A stretch of 33,201 bases of DNA. Origin: Litchfieldia stipae. Its GTDB lineage: Bacteria > Bacillota > Bacilli > Bacillales > Bacillaceae_L. How positions within the stretch are numbered: the stretch's first letter is position 1; every line of letters begins with the position of its first letter. This document shows, piece by piece, positions 1 to 8,131 of this stretch. Where the stretch lies: the NCBI RefSeq assembly GCF_014837155.1, contig NZ_JACYHA010000032.1, forward strand, positions 1 to 33,201, read 5' to 3'. The notes beneath the pieces were generated by a model. That model was not told the origin of the DNA. It made no database searches and saw nothing but the letters and a program-made list of their open reading frames with translations. The translations under genes and the position numbers were made by a program.

Positions 1-12
1 TTTAAAATCCAT
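1..12 (-). CDS. Start of an unidentified gene running off the left edge
   Basis: On the minus strand an ATG at 12-10 is followed by codons for D-F-K before the window ends. A strong ribosome binding site, AAGGAGGA, lies at 27-20 and is spaced 7 bases from the ATG. That arrangement supports a real gene start, but four codons say nothing about function. Confidence 0.45.
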
Positions 13-174
13 TATGGAGTCCTCCTTGGTTACAAATTAGGGGTCATTTCGTCGACGATTTGACACCCCGCATCATACCAAGAGGGCTCTTTTTGTTCAA
101 GTCCCCGAAAACCCTTCTAACAGGAATGCTCCTTTATATATATACGAAAATTGTTAAGAGGAGGTTTCGAAAAA

Positions 175-246
175 ATGAAACTTTATCCAATTATTTCCGT
201 ATATCATAATAGAATGTCATTTTTACGGAGGGATAACTATGTTTGA
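175..246 (+). CDS. Possible 23-codon leader ORF ahead of the SunI-like gene
   Basis: An ATG at 175 follows an AAGAGGAGG site at 156-164. The ORF reads MKLYPIISVYHN and runs on to a TGA at 244-246, overlapping the start codon of the next gene (239) in another frame. The good ribosome binding site and the overlap would allow translational coupling, but a chance ORF is equally possible. No homology is recognised. Confidence 0.25.
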   Translation: MKLYPIISVYHNRMSFLRRDNYV

Positions 247-499
247 AGTTAGTGTTGAAAAGGTAGAAGATAAAGTCATCATAAAATGGCAATTATCAAA
301 AATCGAAATACCAATCTCCGAGATTGTAGAGATAACTGAAGACGATACATACGGTGGTCAAGTAAAGGATGCTATCCGGATTGGATTGCCTTATGGAACC
401 GCTGATCGAGTTGTGATTAAAACAAAGTCTGACACATATATTTTGTATACAAGTATTGATGCAATTAAGTTGAAGTTACAATCAATTGTTACCAATTAG
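239..499 (+). CDS. SunI/YnzG-like PH-domain protein
   Basis: This 86-residue protein has the compact beta-rich pattern of the bacterial PH-like family that includes the sublancin immunity protein SunI and the Bacillus protein YnzG. The segment KWQLSKIEIPISEIVEITED, followed by a DDTYGG-type turn and IRIGLPYGTADRVVIKTK, is what I recognise from that family. SunI protects producers against the bacteriocin sublancin at the membrane, whereas most chromosomal relatives have no known role. SunI carries an N-terminal membrane anchor, but no membrane segment is evident here, so a cytoplasmic or peripheral location is more likely. A GGAGGG site precedes the ATG by about 7 bases. No bacteriocin gene is visible nearby, so an immunity role is only a family-level suggestion. 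Confidence 0.7.
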   Translation: MFEVSVEKVEDKVIIKWQLSKIEIPISEIVEITEDDTYGGQVKDAIRIGLPYGTADRVVIKTKSDTYILYTSIDAIKLKLQSIVTN

Positions 500-537
500 T
501 TGGAAGGTTTGAGTTTTGATTAGGGGGGAGATGAATA

Positions 538-939
538 GTGGGCTATCTTTATTTTGCCAGTTTAGTATTATATGCTGTGGCGTTCGGTTTGTTAGGGTTT
601 GGTATCTTTACTTTATTTAGTAGGTCAAATCAAAAAAGAGGAAGCATTGCCATCATAAGTGGAGTGGTGATATTTGTTGCTGTTATGTCAGCAAATGTGT
701 TATACCCTGTGAGTGCTGGTGAAAAAACGATTGTAGCCAACTATACAAATGTATCAAGTGCTGATGATTCATTCTATTGTGAGATCTATGATGAATATAC
801 AAATGCGCATTATAGATATTATTCTAGTGAAAAAGAAGAAGCCACTGCGTTCTGCTCCAATATCGAGTTAGGAAAAGAATATAGTATCAATTACACATAC
901 AAGGATGGTTCAAATCATATCGAAACTCTCGGTGAATAG
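538..939 (+). CDS. Small two-helix membrane protein, function unknown
   Basis: This is a 133-residue protein starting with GTG, chosen because GGGGGGAG lies 7 bases upstream and the nearby ATG at 531 is in another frame and soon stops. Two hydrophobic helices (about residues 4-26 and 34-56) are followed by a polar C-terminal part of about 75 residues that is probably outside the cell. That part holds two cysteines (C82 and C106) that could form a disulfide, and it is rich in Tyr and acidic residues. I recognise no family. The gene follows the SunI-like gene by 38 bases and is closed by a strong terminator, so the two may be cotranscribed. Confidence 0.6.
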   Translation: MGYLYFASLVLYAVAFGLLGFGIFTLFSRSNQKRGSIAIISGVVIFVAVMSANVLYPVSAGEKTIVANYTNVSSADDSFYCEIYDEYTNAHYRYYSSEKEEATAFCSNIELGKEYSINYTYKDGSNHIETLGE

Positions 940-950
940 AACTTCCCTAT

Positions 951-990
951 AAAAAGAGCGATCTCCTGTACAAAAGGAGATCGCTTTATT
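951..990. terminator. Bidirectional terminator between convergent genes
   Basis: An 11-bp perfect stem, AGCGATCTCCT (957-967) and AGGAGATCGCT (975-985), encloses a 7-base loop. It has an A-run on the left and a T-rich tail on the right. It sits between the plus-strand gene ending at 939 and the minus-strand gene ending at 1001, so it can serve both. Confidence 0.85.
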
Positions 991-1000
991 GTTGTCGAGA

Positions 1001-1237
1001 TTATAAATATTGTTGAAATCCTTTACTAGACTCTTTGATTGCTAGGATGATTGATTCTAACTGTTTCTCATCAAGGTTAAAGGTGCTTTTCACCTTGTTC
1101 TCAAGATTCTCGGTGACTCTTCTTTTTCCTACCTCGACTAAAGCAATGAGTGAGAAGCTACAATTTAAGACCTTGGCAAATTCACGTTGAGTCATATTAT
1201 AATTCATTCTAATAAACTTAATTACTTCATTATCCAT
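1001..1237 (-). CDS. XRE-family helix-turn-helix regulator
   Basis: This small DNA-binding protein has an Xre/Cro-type HTH: MTQREFAKVLNCSFSLIALV followed by EVGKRRVTENLENKV. TQREFAKVL is helix 2, and the SFSLIALVE segment is the recognition helix region. The start used here is the ATG at 1237, giving a 78-residue protein that begins MDNEVIKFIR and has a GGTGG site 6 bases upstream. An in-frame ATG at 1288 would add 17 residues; its GGAGGA is about 15 bases away, which is too far. Nothing outside the HTH is recognised. It is not clearly linked to either neighbour, and its target is unknown. Confidence 0.75.
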   Translation of the reverse strand: MDNEVIKFIRMNYNMTQREFAKVLNCSFSLIALVEVGKRRVTENLENKVKSTFNLDEKQLESIILAIKESSKGFQQYL

Positions 1238-1471
1238 CGAATCCACCACTTTATCTTTTTTTAGATGCCCCCTACAAAAGAGATACATCGTTTCCTAAAA
1301 TTCTCCTCCAATTATAGCTCAAAAGTTCATTTATATCCAAAAGAAATTTATGACTATAAATGGAGTCTAACAAATACCATGCACAAGTAACTTGAAAAAA
1401 TATACATTATTTTAATTAATTTACCTATAAATCTGATGCCTTTTGGAATACTACATATTGCTTACAAATAG

Positions 1472-1957
1472 TTGAAATTAGGTGAGAAGTTGCTTACTTT
1501 TTCTTTTACTCTGATTTTTATTATCTTGCTTACTGGATTTTACAAAATGAATTCTATACCAAGGACGAAGATTATCCCCATGTGGTTCTTCAATATCTTA
1601 TTTCCAGGCATTCTTGTTAATGCGATTATTACGAATTTGGAATTAATCGAAAAACAAATGAGGTTAGATCCATTTCTATCTTTAATTATGTTGCAAAATA
1701 TCCTATTGCCGATTGCTATTCTACTCTATATTAACATGTACAAGATATCTTCAATAGTAATGAAAGTGCTTTTTTCATTTGTCGCTATTATAATTTCAAT
1801 GCTTGTAGAGCACTTAGTTGAAAAGGCGGGTGTCTTCAAATACAAGGATTGGAATAGTTGGTTCTCATTCCTGCTTTGGTCTGTTGTTATTACGGCATCC
1901 ATTGTGTTTTATCATTTTGTTAATAATCAATCCAAAAGGGAGGATTCACATGTTTAA
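1472..1957 (+). CDS. CBO0543-like integral membrane protein
   Basis: This 161-residue very hydrophobic protein has about five transmembrane helices and a short charged C-terminus. The segment around residues 105-130, where an acidic EHLVEKAGVF stretch precedes KYKDWNSW, matches the E-x6-G-V-F-x-Y-x-x-W pattern of the CBO0543 membrane family, and the same pattern recurs in the next gene. The start is uncertain. The TTG at 1472 lacks a convincing ribosome binding site, and TTG 1490 is an alternative with GGTGAG very close upstream. Its end overlaps the start of the next gene by 8 bases, so the two are probably translationally coupled. Function is unknown; related proteins occur as lineage-specific tandem copies in spore formers. 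Confidence 0.6.
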   Translation: MKLGEKLLTFSFTLIFIILLTGFYKMNSIPRTKIIPMWFFNILFPGILVNAIITNLELIEKQMRLDPFLSLIMLQNILLPIAILLYINMYKISSIVMKVLFSFVAIIISMLVEHLVEKAGVFKYKDWNSWFSFLLWSVVITASIVFYHFVNNQSKREDSHV

Positions 1958-2489
1958 ACTCCCATCGGATTTTGACATGAACGAATATTTCGTTCTTATT
2001 ACAATGATATCATTACTTATCTTGGTGATAAAAGTACCTAAATTGATGCCACGATTGATGTCCTTGTCCATTTTTTTATATTTTTCAGTTCTTGGATTGA
2101 CCGCAGATGTCCTAATTGGAGTGGATTATCCTTTTGATTTCTATCAAATTATGGATTCACCAAAATTAGAGATTTTTGATGTATTCATTTACGGTGTGAA
2201 TTATCCCATCTATGGCTATTTCTTTTCATATATTATTTATAAATGGAACACTAGAAGAGTCATTGTTATATTAATCATCTGTTGGAGTGGAATAACCACC
2301 TTCATAGAGTGGGTTTCAGTAAAGTTTCATGTGTTTACATACCAAAATGGATGGAATATTGGATTTTCTGCTATGGCCTATTTAGTTGTTTATACTTTTA
2401 GTGCGTTTGTGATTCTATACTTCATTCATTGTTGGAAGACTAGTGATAAGAAAAATCAAATAAAACATCCTACAACTCAACAAACCTAG
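1950..2489 (+). CDS. CBO0543 family membrane protein
   Basis: The 179-residue protein starts at ATG 1950, preceded by AAAAGGGAGG with ideal spacing. An upstream in-frame extension to 1818 exists but lies inside the preceding gene and is not needed. Five hydrophobic segments are visible. Residues around 130-150 read FIEWVSVKFHVFTYQNGW, the characteristic E-x8-F-x-Y-x-x-G-W block of the CBO0543 family. The C-terminal tail is hydrophilic and rich in Lys and Gln. It overlaps the related upstream gene, which suggests a duplicated pair whose products may act together in the membrane. No biochemical function is known for the family. Confidence 0.7.
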   Translation: MFKLPSDFDMNEYFVLITMISLLILVIKVPKLMPRLMSLSIFLYFSVLGLTADVLIGVDYPFDFYQIMDSPKLEIFDVFIYGVNYPIYGYFFSYIIYKWNTRRVIVILIICWSGITTFIEWVSVKFHVFTYQNGWNIGFSAMAYLVVYTFSAFVILYFIHCWKTSDKKNQIKHPTTQQT

Positions 2490-2719
2490 AATGAAAAATA
2501 AGAATAGGTTGATCTACCATTGGGACTACACTCTAATTGTTTACAGTAAACCCCACTTGTTACGGAGTGTAGTCAGGATTCGGAGGTTAAAAATGAAAAG
2601 GGAGTTATCATTTGAAATTTGTAAATAAGTATTTTATTATATAAGTCATTGGTTATATGTTAATGTGCAGTCTGTTCCTTATTTTTCTTAGTGAATAAAA
2701 CATCCTAACAATTAAAAAC
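2490..2719. other. Gene-poor stretch with a cruciform and a decayed-looking small ORF
   Basis: There is no intact gene. A 10-bp perfect inverted repeat, GACTACACTC (2524-2533) and GAGTGTAGTC (2565-2574), encloses a second palindrome, GTTTACAGTAAAC. Just after it, GGAGG (2582-2586) precedes ATG 2593, but that frame stops after 11 codons. An overlapping TTG at 2612 opens a frame reading MKFVNKYFII, stop, VIGYMLMCSLFLIFLSE, which looks like a broken membrane-protein N-terminus. The 14-mer AATAAAACATCCTA at 2694-2707 repeats the end of the CBO0543 gene (2459-2472), hinting at an old duplication. Confidence 0.35.
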
Positions 2720-2888
2720 AAGGCTGTTTTCGTATAGATTGTTGCTTTTAATACCCACAGCCTGAATACACTCCGCGTCCTGTGGGGACACACGAATCCC
2801 ACGGGAGTCTTGAGTGTATTCAGTCTGCTTGAAATCTCATTCTCAATAATTCATCTCAAAACAACAACAAACTTTGAGAAAACAGCCA
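2720..2888. repeat. Large palindromic repeat element, MITE-like
   Basis: The ends are inverted repeats: GGCTGTTTTC at 2722-2731 and GAAAACAGCC at 2878-2887. They are followed inwards by imperfect TTGTTG/CAACAA arms and by a perfect 12-bp inner stem, CTGAATACACTC (2762-2773) with GAGTGTATTCAG (2812-2823). A further GTCCTGTGGG/CCCACGGGAG pairing lies at the tip. It has no coding capacity. The nested-palindrome design is that of small non-autonomous repeats dispersed in Bacillaceae genomes; copy number cannot be seen here. Confidence 0.6.
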
Positions 2889-2896
2889 AAAACAAT

Positions 2897-2928
2897 TATA
2901 TAAGCACATTATTATATAGTGATATATA
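2897..2928 (+). promoter_or_regulatory. Likely ArsR operator and promoter region
   Basis: An AT-rich dyad just upstream of arsR has arms TATATAAGCAC (2897-2907) and GTGATATATA (2919-2928). ArsR repressors bind such imperfect AT-rich inverted repeats over their own promoters. The exact -35 and -10 hexamers are not clear in this stretch. Confidence 0.45.
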
Positions 2929-2943
2929 TGAGGAGGTGTATTC

Positions 2944-3288
2944 ATGCAACTTTCAACTCTTGAGATAGAAAATGCAGCAACAATCTTAAAGTTATTAGGT
3001 GATAAAACACGGTTAACCATGATCAAAATGCTAGACTCCCATGATTATTGTGTCTGTGAATTTGTTGCTATTTTTAAAACAAGTCAGCCTGCGATTAGTC
3101 AACATTTACGTAAATTGAAGGATGCAGGAGTTGTAGGTGAAACGAGGAGAGGACAGTGGATTATCTATTCACTAAATAAAGAAAGTGAATACTATCAGAT
3201 GATTCAAGATTTACTGCAGCATCTTCCAAACCAAGATTTCAAATTGAGAGAACTGGAAGAACAGGGATTACGTATTTCATGTGATTAA
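2944..3288 (+). CDS. arsR: ArsR arsenic-responsive repressor
   Basis: This 114-residue winged-helix repressor of the ArsR/SmtB family has the usual length. The metalloid-binding motif at the start of the recognition-helix region reads DYCVCEF with C36 and C38, equivalent to ELCVCDL of classical ArsR. The HTH SQPAISQHLRKLKDAGVV follows, then the beta-wing VGETRRGQWIIYSL. It is the first gene of an arsR-arsB-arsC operon with gaps of 15 and 26 bases. In the family, As(III) or Sb(III) binding to the cysteines releases the repressor from DNA and induces the operon. The start has an AGGAGGTG site 7 bases upstream. Confidence 0.92.
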   Translation: MQLSTLEIENAATILKLLGDKTRLTMIKMLDSHDYCVCEFVAIFKTSQPAISQHLRKLKDAGVVGETRRGQWIIYSLNKESEYYQMIQDLLQHLPNQDFKLRELEEQGLRISCD

Positions 3289-3303
3289 TAGGGGGTTTAT
3301 GGA

Positions 3304-4602
3304 TTGTCTTTAGTTATTTTAGCATCATTGATTTTTTTACTTACACTTGTGCTAGTGATTTGGCAGCCTAAGGGTTTGTCCATCGGATGGTCTGCTTGTG
3401 GTGGGGCGATTCTGGCATTACTAGTGGGAGTGGTTGATTTTGGTGATGTAATTGACGTCACATCGATTGTTTGGAACGCAACATTGGCATTTATTGCGAT
3501 TATTATTATTTCTTTGATTTTAGATGAAATTGGGTTCTTTGAATGGGCGGCACTACATATGGCAAGAGCTGCAAAGGGAAATGGCGTTCGGATGTTTGTG
3601 TATGTCGCTATTCTTGGAGCATTAGTGGCTGCTTTCTTCGCAAATGACGGAGCAGCATTAATTCTAACTCCGATTGTTCTAGCGATGGTGCGAAATTTGA
3701 ATTTCAATGAGAAGATGGTTTTTCCATTTATTATGGCGAGTGGATTTATTGCCGATACAACATCATTGCCATTAGTGGTAAGTAATCTTGTCAATATTGT
3801 ATCTGCTGATTTCTTTGGAATTGGATTTGTGGAATTTGCCTCAAGAATGATTATCCCGAACTTCTTCTCATTAGGAGCAAGTATTTTGGTTTTATATTTA
3901 TATTTCCGAAAGAGTCTACCGAAGCAGTACGAGCTAACTGATCTTAAGAAGCCTGTCGATGCGATTCGTGACGCAAAGATGTTCCGCTTATCTTGGTATG
4001 TTCTTGCGATTCTATTGATTGGTTATTTTGCAAGTGAATTTATCGGTGTTCCAGTCTCTATCATTGCTGGAATTGTAGCGATCTTCTTTTTACTAATGGC
4101 AAGAGGAAGCAAGGCTGTAAATACAACAACTGTCATAAAAGGGGCACCTTGGGCGATTGTCTTCTTCTCGATTGGGATGTATGTAGTCGTTTATGGATTA
4201 AGGAATGTAGGGTTAACCAATGTGTTAGCCGATTTGATTCAAGCAACAGCTGATCATGGCTTATTTGCTGCAACAATTGGGATGGGCTTCATCGCTGCTA
4301 TTCTTTCGTCTGTGATGAATAACATGCCAACCGTGATGATTGATGCCCTAGCCATCGCAGAAACGGATACAAGTGGAGTGGTTCGTGAAGCACTGATTTA
4401 TGCGAATGTCATTGGTTCAGATTTAGGTCCTAAGATTACACCAATCGGTTCTCTGGCAACCTTACTATGGCTCCATGTTTTATCACTAAAAGGAGTCAAA
4501 ATCTCGTGGGGGACTTATTTTAAGGTTGGAATCATCTTAACCATTCCAACGTTATTTATCACATTAGTTGGATTATATATTTGGTTACTTATTATTCATT
4601 AA
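3304..4602 (+). CDS. arsB: ArsB arsenite efflux permease
   Basis: The 432-residue polytopic protein (about 11-12 helices) matches the ArsB arsenite/antimonite exporter of the ion-transporter superfamily. Characteristic stretches are [20 protein letters not shown], the loop [19 protein letters not shown], and [17 protein letters not shown] followed by [20 protein letters not shown]. It starts with TTG, chosen because AGGGGG lies 8 bases upstream; the ATG at 3299 is in another frame and stops at once. It works with ArsC: arsenate is reduced to arsenite and then expelled. This is the ArsB family rather than Acr3, which would have a conserved Cys-containing helix and fewer helices. No arsA ATPase is nearby, so efflux would be driven by membrane potential. 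Confidence 0.93.
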   Translation: MSLVILASLIFLLTLVLVIWQPKGLSIGWSACGGAILALLVGVVDFGDVIDVTSIVWNATLAFIAIIIISLILDEIGFFEWAALHMARAAKGNGVRMFVYVAILGALVAAFFANDGAALILTPIVLAMVRNLNFNEKMVFPFIMASGFIADTTSLPLVVSNLVNIVSADFFGIGFVEFASRMIIPNFFSLGASILVLYLYFRKSLPKQYELTDLKKPVDAIRDAKMFRLSWYVLAILLIGYFASEFIGVPVSIIAGIVAIFFLLMARGSKAVNTTTVIKGAPWAIVFFSIGMYVVVYGLRNVGLTNVLADLIQATADHGLFAATIGMGFIAAILSSVMNNMPTVMIDALAIAETDTSGVVREALIYANVIGSDLGPKITPIGSLATLLWLHVLSLKGVKISWGTYFKVGIILTIPTLFITLVGLYIWLLIIH

Positions 4603-4628
4603 ATAAAACATTAAAGGAGAAATGAGAT

Positions 4629-5048
4629 ATGTCTAAGAAAACAATTTACTTTTTATGTACTGGAAATTCATGCAGAAGCCAAATGGCAGAAGGGTGGGCA
4701 AAGAAGCACTTAGGAGCTGAGTGGGATGTGAAGAGTGCGGGTCTAGAAGCACATGGCTTAAATCCAAATGCAGTGAAAGCGATGAATGAAGTTGGAATTG
4801 ATATTTCAACTCAAACATCTGACACGATTGACCCAGAAATCTTAAATAACGCTGACTTAGTCGTTACTCTTTGTGGACATGCTGCTGACCATTGTCCAGT
4901 GACACCACCACATGTACATCGTGTCCATTGGGGATTTGATGACCCTGCAAAAGCAGAAGGTACAGAACAAGAAAAATGGGCGTTCTTTGAGCGAGTTCGT
5001 GATGAAATTGGCGAAAGAATTCAACGTTTTAAGGAAACAGGAGAATAA
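4629..5048 (+). CDS. arsC: Thioredoxin-coupled arsenate reductase ArsC
   Basis: The 139-residue enzyme reduces arsenate to arsenite in the cytoplasm for export by ArsB. It belongs to the low-molecular-weight tyrosine phosphatase fold class (Bacillus/Staphylococcus type), not the glutaredoxin type. The P-loop C10-T-G-N-S-C15-R-S is intact, and the redox cysteines C82 and C89 ([10 protein letters not shown]) are at the same positions as in Bacillus subtilis ArsC. DPA residues near the C-terminus, in the [10 protein letters not shown] block, match the family's acid-base Asp loop. The thioredoxin needed for recycling is encoded elsewhere. It is the last gene of the operon and is followed by a strong terminator. 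Confidence 0.95.
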   Translation: MSKKTIYFLCTGNSCRSQMAEGWAKKHLGAEWDVKSAGLEAHGLNPNAVKAMNEVGIDISTQTSDTIDPEILNNADLVVTLCGHAADHCPVTPPHVHRVHWGFDDPAKAEGTEQEKWAFFERVRDEIGERIQRFKETGE

Positions 5049-5050
5049 GG

Positions 5051-5099
5051 AAAAGGCTGCTCAGAATGATCATTTCGGACATTCAGGGCAGCCTTTTGT
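5051..5099. terminator. Terminator after the ars operon (bidirectional)
   Basis: AAAAGGCTGC (5051-5060) pairs with GCAGCCTTTT (5088-5097), and the inner arms CAGAATG and CATTCAG extend the stem. A-run and T-run on either side let it work for arsC and for the convergent YibF-like gene. Confidence 0.85.
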
Positions 5100-5857
5100 T
5101 ATACTTTTGTTTTTACTAGAAAAAATGCCGTAATCCATGAAGCAATCGGAATCACCATAGTTACACCAATTCCAGCACAAAGGATGGTGATCATTTCAGC
5201 ACTGAAAATCTTTGAATTCATCATTTCTCCAAGGGAATAGGACAAATCCTTGAACCAAATGAGTAAGGCTAGATAGCCACCAAAGAAGGCAAAAAATAAG
5301 GTGTTCGTGCTTGTCGAGAGAATATCTCTACCTATACTCAGGCCAGCATTGAATAAGTCTTTTCTACTTATGGTTGGATTGTGATTATATATTTCTTGCA
5401 TCGGTGACGAAATCGAAATGGCAATATCAATAATCGCCCCGATTGTACTCATGATAATGACAGCCGTTGCGATTTTCACAAAATCGAGTCCGATAAAAAG
5501 AGAAAACATCCCTAGTTCCTCAATTTCTTCTTCACCAAATCCTTGAATCATTGAGCGATCTGTTACAACCACAATAAAGAGTAGTAAGATCCCTGTTGTG
5601 ATGATTGTTGAAATAAAGGCTATCCCTGTTTTTTTATTCACACCATTAATGTAAAACAAATTGATACAGCTAATAATTGTACATGCCACTAACGTCAAGA
5701 TCATTGTATTAGCATTTGGATCTAACATGATCATGATTGTAAAAAAGAGAACACCGAAGTTTAGGAATAAAGCAATAAATGAGCGTGCCCCTTTTCTTCC
5801 ACCAATCAGAATCATCAATACACATAAAATCGCTGCAAGCAGCACTAGAACATTCAT
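5099..5857 (-). CDS. YibE/F family membrane protein (second of pair)
   Basis: This 252-residue protein has about seven transmembrane helices. It contains the paired YibE/F-family block with STIGAIIDIAISISSPMQEI, then ILSTSTNTLFFAFFGG, which recurs in the upstream partner (GAVMDIGITMSSSIFSLYE and IMGTMTNILFFVYISG). The start ATG at 5857 overlaps the stop of the partner gene in an ATGA arrangement, so the two are translationally coupled and probably form a complex. This shorter member lacks the partner's N-terminal extracytoplasmic domain. The biochemical role of the family is unknown, though it is often assumed to be a transporter. It converges on the ars operon but shares no obvious function with it. 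Confidence 0.8.
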   Translation of the reverse strand: MNVLVLLAAILCVLMILIGGRKGARSFIALFLNFGVLFFTIMIMLDPNANTMILTLVACTIISCINLFYINGVNKKTGIAFISTIITTGILLLFIVVVTDRSMIQGFGEEEIEELGMFSLFIGLDFVKIATAVIIMSTIGAIIDIAISISSPMQEIYNHNPTISRKDLFNAGLSIGRDILSTSTNTLFFAFFGGYLALLIWFKDLSYSLGEMMNSKIFSAEMITILCAGIGVTMVIPIASWITAFFLVKTKV

Positions 5858-6993
5858 ATGTTTGCCCTCTTTCGATTAATGAAAAAAATAGATACATACA
5901 GCCCAATTGGAATGGTTAACACGATTCCGATTCCACCAGCTAGAGCCCGTGCCAATTCAAGTGACAGGTTCATTGAGAAAGTAAAACCAAGTGGTGATCC
6001 ATTTTTTAAATAAAGTAATAGCACTGGAATTGAGCCACTAATATAGACAAAAAATAAAATGTTTGTCATCGTCCCCATGATGTCTTTTCCTATTTCCATT
6101 CCTGACTTCTGGAGAGCCTTCACAGAAATCTGATTATTCTTCTCATATAAGCTGAAAATAGAAGAAGACATCGTGATGCCTATGTCCATCACGGCTCCTA
6201 GAGACCCAACAATAAGGCCAGCCATGAACACCATTTGATAGGGACGTGTAATAAACTGCATCTCCTCATACCTCAGGCCATTTTCTGCTGTGACCCAAAT
6301 AACAAGATAGGCAATGGCCAGCGAAGTAAAGGTACCTAATAGGGTTGCGACAATTGCTGCATATGTTTTTTCATTAAAACCATTTACAAGTAATAAAGAA
6401 AGAACGGTAAAGATAATGACACTTATACAGCAAATTAAGACAAGGCTAATCGAGGAATTCTGTAAATACAGGTCTAATGCATAGGATAACAACGCAGCAT
6501 TTACGACTAAACTAATGATCGAAAATAAGCCTTGTTTCTTCCCAACAACGAGTAAAATAACGATAAAAATCCAGCTGATTAATATCACATGTTTATCTCT
6601 CTTTACGTCAATAATGTCTCCTGTTAAGTCCCCATTTTCTTCTGTGGTTGTATCAATTGCAACAAATAGGTCATTGCCAGCTTTAAATTCATAATCGTAA
6701 GCCCCAGACAATGAATACTCATTCGTTAAATGAATAAGCTTCCCTTTGTCTTCTCCATTTTTCATTTCAGCTACTATGTTTTGGATGTACAGCTCATCCT
6801 GATTCTCGTAGATATCAACCATTTCTTCCGTATGTACAATTTCAGTGTCAATGACTTTTGCAACTGGTCTTTCATAAAACGAGTAATTATGGTTTACAAA
6901 CATAATAGAAGCTGCAAAACATAGGGCCAGTAAAACGTACAACAGCATTTGCTTGTAAGTTATTTTTTTAAAGTGATTTAAGATTCCATTCAA
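5854..6993 (-). CDS. YibE/F family membrane protein (first of pair)
   Basis: In this 379-residue protein an N-terminal membrane anchor (about residues 15-32) precedes an extracytoplasmic domain of roughly 100 residues. That domain is beta-rich and contains KNGEDKGKLIHLTNEYSLSG and IDTTTEENGDLTG. After it come about seven transmembrane helices that hold the YibE/F signature segments. The start is TTG 6993 with GGAGG spaced 7 bases upstream; the overlapping ATG is out of frame. It is the first gene of a two-gene unit with the coupled shorter paralogue. The topology suggests that an exported sensing or binding domain is joined to a channel-like membrane part. That is inference; no substrate is known. 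Confidence 0.8.
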   Translation of the reverse strand: MNGILNHFKKITYKQMLLYVLLALCFAASIMFVNHNYSFYERPVAKVIDTEIVHTEEMVDIYENQDELYIQNIVAEMKNGEDKGKLIHLTNEYSLSGAYDYEFKAGNDLFVAIDTTTEENGDLTGDIIDVKRDKHVILISWIFIVILLVVGKKQGLFSIISLVVNAALLSYALDLYLQNSSISLVLICCISVIIFTVLSLLLVNGFNEKTYAAIVATLLGTFTSLAIAYLVIWVTAENGLRYEEMQFITRPYQMVFMAGLIVGSLGAVMDIGITMSSSIFSLYEKNNQISVKALQKSGMEIGKDIMGTMTNILFFVYISGSIPVLLLYLKNGSPLGFTFSMNLSLELARALAGGIGIVLTIPIGLYVSIFFINRKRANI

Positions 6994-7150
6994 AACAAAA
7001 CCTCCAACTATTAGAAGAATCCCCAGTACAATGGAATAAGAATAACAGGGTTATTAAAAAAACGTCAAGGACACCAAGATTTAAGATTTCCAGTATTTTG
7101 TATCTATTTCCTGCCGAAAAGGAGATAAAAATAAGCGAAAGAGGTGTGAC

Positions 7151-8008
7151 ATGATCAATTTAAACCAGAAGCTATTGTTATTTGTTATTTTCCTATTAAT
7201 CCTACCAATCAAAACAACTGCTGCAAATGATCGGAACTATGAGGATGAGGATAGCCCGATTAGTTTTACACTCGAGATCTTACCTTGGCAGCAAGTAGAT
7301 GGGGTTATTCCTAAAGGGGCAAAATTTACAGTTATAGATGTAGAAACGGGTATGTACTTTAAAGTACAGAGACGAGCGGGAAGTCAGCATGCAGATGTCC
7401 AACCTTTAACTAGGAAAGATACGCAAGTGATGAAGAAAATTTATAATGGGAAATGGAGCTGGAACAGACGAGCCATTATTGTCGTTGCAGGGGATCAATT
7501 GATTGCTGCTTCCATGCATGGCATGCCTCATGGTGGTGGTGCTCTCCAAAATGGATTCCCAGGACACTTTTGTATTCATTTTTTTGGAAGTACGACTCAT
7601 CGAACAAGGAAGTTGGACGCTACCCATCATTTAATGATTCTAAAAGCCGGTGGCAAGCTTGATGAATATGTAGAGACGGTTGATCCGTATGAGCTGATTA
7701 CGATCTTTGCAACTGGAATTAATATGGAGGATAAAAGATTATTAGAACTTTCTGTGGGGACTAGTGAAAACGATCGACTCATACGTACGTTGATTAAAGA
7801 TTTACGATCCCTTGAGATTATACATATGCCGCTTTTACCTGTCGAAGATCTTAATGAACTTGTGTTAGTGGAGATTCCAGTTCAAGTGAAATATGCGAAG
7901 AAGCATGGTCGAAAAGTAAAAAAAGAGATGAATTTTATAGCCAGAAGAGATAGTCATATGAATCAATGGTATATTGACGGGGAATATTTCTTAAAGGAGT
8001 TAAAGTAA
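7151..8008 (+). CDS. Secreted protein with an L,D-transpeptidase-like Cys/His motif
   Basis: The 285-residue protein has a signal peptide (hydrophobic residues 8-20, with likely cleavage after KTTAA near 25). The central part, residues 55-170, reads as a beta-rich domain. It contains AASMHGMPHGGGALQNGFPG followed by HFCIHFFGSTTHR, with H123, H127, H139, C141, H143 and H150. The order 'His-Gly ... Gly-His-x-Cys-Ile-x' is reminiscent of the catalytic HG...S/T-HGC-I/V-R motif of YkuD L,D-transpeptidases, but the spacing and residues differ, so this is inference. The C-terminal region is a separate alpha/beta part ending in WYIDGEYFLKEL. A cell-wall role is plausible. The ATG follows AAAGAGGTG with good spacing, and the gene appears to be transcribed alone. 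Confidence 0.6.
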   Translation: MINLNQKLLLFVIFLLILPIKTTAANDRNYEDEDSPISFTLEILPWQQVDGVIPKGAKFTVIDVETGMYFKVQRRAGSQHADVQPLTRKDTQVMKKIYNGKWSWNRRAIIVVAGDQLIAASMHGMPHGGGALQNGFPGHFCIHFFGSTTHRTRKLDATHHLMILKAGGKLDEYVETVDPYELITIFATGINMEDKRLLELSVGTSENDRLIRTLIKDLRSLEIIHMPLLPVEDLNELVLVEIPVQVKYAKKHGRKVKKEMNFIARRDSHMNQWYIDGEYFLKELK

Positions 8009-8131
8009 AATAATAACCCTTACATTTTTTGTAATTATGTCATTATTTTCAAAAAAACGGTTACATTTTTACTATATAAATAGTAAAATTAGGGAGATAA
8101 TACTAATTGTCACTGGAGGTGAATAGTACAT

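Noticed and set aside
3297-3794. 165-codon minus-strand frame opposite arsB
   Set aside because: It is a shadow of arsB codon usage. The sequence is low in complexity and unlike any protein family.
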